From positions 1,116,001 through 1,180,000 of the forward strand of contig NZ_JAACJE010000001.1 in NCBI RefSeq assembly GCF_010020825.1: DNA of 64,000 nucleotides, in the 5' to 3' direction. Positions 62,187 through 64,000 of the stretch are shown here, one piece after another. Below the pieces are notes generated by a model. That model did not search any database. It was not told the DNA's origin and saw only the letters and a program-made list of their open reading frames with translations. The translations under genes and the position numbers were made by a program. How positions within the stretch are numbered: the stretch's first letter is position 1; every line of letters begins with the position of its first letter. The DNA is from Acidovorax sp. 210-6 (GTDB taxonomy: Bacteria; Pseudomonadota; Gammaproteobacteria; Burkholderiales; Burkholderiaceae_C).

Positions 62187-63974
62187 ATGACCAATAACCT
62201 GCGCATGGGCCACAAACTGTGGCTGGCCGTGCTCGCCATCATCGTCCTGCTGGTGTCGGTGGTAGGTTTTGCGGGCTATCGCTCGTCCAAATCCCAGGCG
62301 CAGGCCGACGCCGTGACCCGCGAACTGGCCACGCGGGTGGAGTCGGCGCTCAAGTGGCAGGGCCTGACCGAAACCAATGCCGCCCGCACCCAGGCCATGA
62401 TCGTGAGCAGCGACCCGGCCGTCGAGGGTGAGTTCAAGGAGGTGATTGCCGCCACTTCGGCGCAGATCAGCCAGGTGCAAAAAGCGCTGGAGGCCATGAA
62501 CCTCACCGAGGCCGACAAGGCCCAGATGGCCAAGATCGCCGCCGCACGCAGCGCGATGCTGGAACTGCGCAAGCAGGCCACCCAAATGAAGGGGGAGGGT
62601 CGCAACGACGAAGCCATTGCGCTGGTCAAGCAGTCCTACAACCCGGCGGTGGCGGCCTACCTGCAGTCCTTGCGCGATTTTGTGGATCTGCAGCAAAAGT
62701 ACGCGGCGCAGCGCCAGTCCGAGCTGGGCTCGGATCGCATGCGCACCGTGCAACTGGCCGGCGTGATGGTGGCCCTGGTGCTGGCGGGCATCGGCCTGGG
62801 GGCCTACTTCCTGATCCGCAGCATCCAGCAGCCGCTGGCACAGGCGCAGACGCTGGCCCAGCGCATCGCTGCGGGCGACCTCAGTTCGCAGGAAGCCGTG
62901 GTGCGGGGCGACGAATTTGGCGACCTGCTGCGCGCCCTGAATTCCATGAGCGAAAGCCTGGGTCGCATGGTGTACCAGGTGCGCCAAAGCACCGACAGCA
63001 TTGCCACTGCCAGCTCCGAAATTGCCCAGGGCAACCACGACTTGTCGGCCCGTACCGAACAGACGTCGAGCAACCTGCAGGAAACGGCGGCCGCCATGGA
63101 GCAGTTCACCAGCACCATCCAGCAAAGCGCCCAAAGTGCCCAGCAGGCCAGCAGCCTGGCCAATGGAGCGGCCAGCGTGGCACGCAAGGGGGGCGATGTG
63201 GTCTCGCAGGTGGTCTCCACCATGGAGGAAATCCAGCGCAGCAGCAGCAAGATTGCCGACATCATTGGCGTGATCGACGGCATTGCCTTCCAGACCAACA
63301 TCCTGGCCTTGAATGCCGCCGTGGAGGCCGCCCGTGCGGGCGAGCAGGGCCGCGGCTTTGCCGTGGTGGCCAGCGAGGTGCGCAGCCTGGCCGGGCGCAG
63401 TGCCGAGGCGGCCAAGGAGATCAAGCAGCTCATCGGTGTGTCGGTCGAGAAGGTCGAGGCCGGTTCCGGCCTGGTGCAGCAGGCCGGCAGCACCATGCAG
63501 GACATTGTGCAATCCGTGCAGCGCGTGACCGACATGATCGGAGAGATCACTGCCGCCTCGACCGAGCAGAGCGCTGGCATCGCCCAGGTCAACCAGGCCG
63601 TGGGAAATCTGGACCAGATGACGCAGCAGAACGCCGCACTGGTCGAAGAAAGCACCGCCGCCGCCCAAAGCCTGCGCGAGCAAGCAGAACAACTGGCGCA
63701 GGCGGTGTCGCAGTTCAAGGTCAGTGGTGCTGCGGCCGATGCCATGGCGGCGCCGCGCAGGCATGCCCCCGCACCGACCCCCGCGCCTGCGCCTGCCAAG
63801 CCGGTGGCGGCGCCGGCAGCACGCCCGCTGCAGGGCAAGGCAGCAGCAGCGCCAGCCAGCACCCCGCGTCTGGCCGCCGCCCGCCCGTCGTCGCCGCCCG
63901 CAGGCAAGGCGGCTTCTGCTGCGCCTGCACGACCCGCAGCGCGCGCCAATGAGGACGATTGGGAGTCTTTCTGA
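62187..63974 (+). CDS. Methyl-accepting chemotaxis receptor
   Basis: A 595-residue transmembrane chemoreceptor. First membrane segment about LWLAVLAIIVLLVSVVGFAG, periplasmic four-helix-type ligand domain (residues ~30-185), second segment about VMVALVLAGIGLGAYFLI, then HAMP (residues ~210-265). The signalling hairpin tip is AFQTNILALNAAVEAARAGE (near residue 375). A long Ala/Pro/Lys linker (residues ~510-585) ends in DDWESF, a CheR-docking pentapeptide of the NWETF type. This is the Tsr-like 36-heptad class. The sensed ligand is unknown. Start follows GGAG. Confidence 0.93.
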   Translation: MTNNLRMGHKLWLAVLAIIVLLVSVVGFAGYRSSKSQAQADAVTRELATRVESALKWQGLTETNAARTQAMIVSSDPAVEGEFKEVIAATSAQISQVQKALEAMNLTEADKAQMAKIAAARSAMLELRKQATQMKGEGRNDEAIALVKQSYNPAVAAYLQSLRDFVDLQQKYAAQRQSELGSDRMRTVQLAGVMVALVLAGIGLGAYFLIRSIQQPLAQAQTLAQRIAAGDLSSQEAVVRGDEFGDLLRALNSMSESLGRMVYQVRQSTDSIATASSEIAQGNHDLSARTEQTSSNLQETAAAMEQFTSTIQQSAQSAQQASSLANGAASVARKGGDVVSQVVSTMEEIQRSSSKIADIIGVIDGIAFQTNILALNAAVEAARAGEQGRGFAVVASEVRSLAGRSAEAAKEIKQLIGVSVEKVEAGSGLVQQAGSTMQDIVQSVQRVTDMIGEITAASTEQSAGIAQVNQAVGNLDQMTQQNAALVEESTAAAQSLREQAEQLAQAVSQFKVSGAAADAMAAPRRHAPAPTPAPAPAKPVAAPAARPLQGKAAAAPASTPRLAAARPSSPPAGKAASAAPARPAARANEDDWESF

Positions 63975-64000
63975 GGTTTCCAGGATGAATGGGTTGTCTG

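Overview
The window is high-GC, gene-dense chromosomal DNA of a betaproteobacterium, most likely a member of the Comamonadaceae (Acidovorax or a close relative). I infer this from protein family resemblance, from the gene orders tig-clpP-clpX-lon and nirB-nirD-nasA, and from two dispersed repeat families of a kind I associate with this family. No rRNA, CRISPR array or phage is visible.

Layout. 1-2525: start of a HpaI-type aldolase, then a tartrate/D-malate dehydrogenase divergent from its LysR regulator. 2683-4963: a sensor diguanylate cyclase broken by one extra base in a homopolymer. 5225-8054: yqeY, rpsU, a HI0933-family flavoprotein and a DUF4124 protein. 8139-23850: a nitrate assimilation region read on the minus strand in three blocks: nrtABC (uptake), nirB-nirD-nasA (nitrite and nitrate reductases) and nirC-kinase/phosphatase-ybiB-cobA (nitrite transport, an unexplained signalling enzyme, and siroheme supply). 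Each block is preceded by a sigma-54 promoter matching the consensus and by NtrC-type sites about 100 bp further upstream. The nrt leader also carries a two-hairpin ANTAR antiterminator overlapping a terminator, and the matching regulator gene nasT lies at 29423-30049. The region therefore appears to combine nitrogen-starvation control (NtrC/sigma-54) with nitrate-responsive antitermination (NasT).

24015-27531: a decayed integron. It has an integrase gene with a LexA box but with the catalytic core deleted, three gene cassettes whose boundaries obey the attC rules exactly, and an IS5-family element inserted in the core site of the first attC. One cassette encodes a free-standing protein resembling domain IV of elongation factor G.

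27824-38488: codA, nasT, an ABC substrate-binding lipoprotein, sdaA, hpnC and an RND efflux adaptor/pump pair. 38573-45443: tRNA-Leu(TAG), the proteostasis cluster tig-clpP-clpX-lon, then tRNA-Gly, tRNA-Cys, a second identical tRNA-Gly and tRNA-Leu(TAA). 45459-53182: a conserved unknown protein, a YgjP-type metallopeptidase, murI, a divergent pair of class I and class II fumarases, a DUF2249 gene behind an NsrR-like operator, and the selenium genes mnmH and selD. 53404-57465: a minus-strand run of MFS transporter, small membrane protein, methyltransferase, dapA and bamC. 57573-63974: parE, parC and a chemotaxis receptor.

Two repeat families are scattered throughout. R1 is a ~60-bp imperfect palindrome (12 copies, three inside coding sequence). 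R2 is a ~140-bp element found three times directly behind stop codons.
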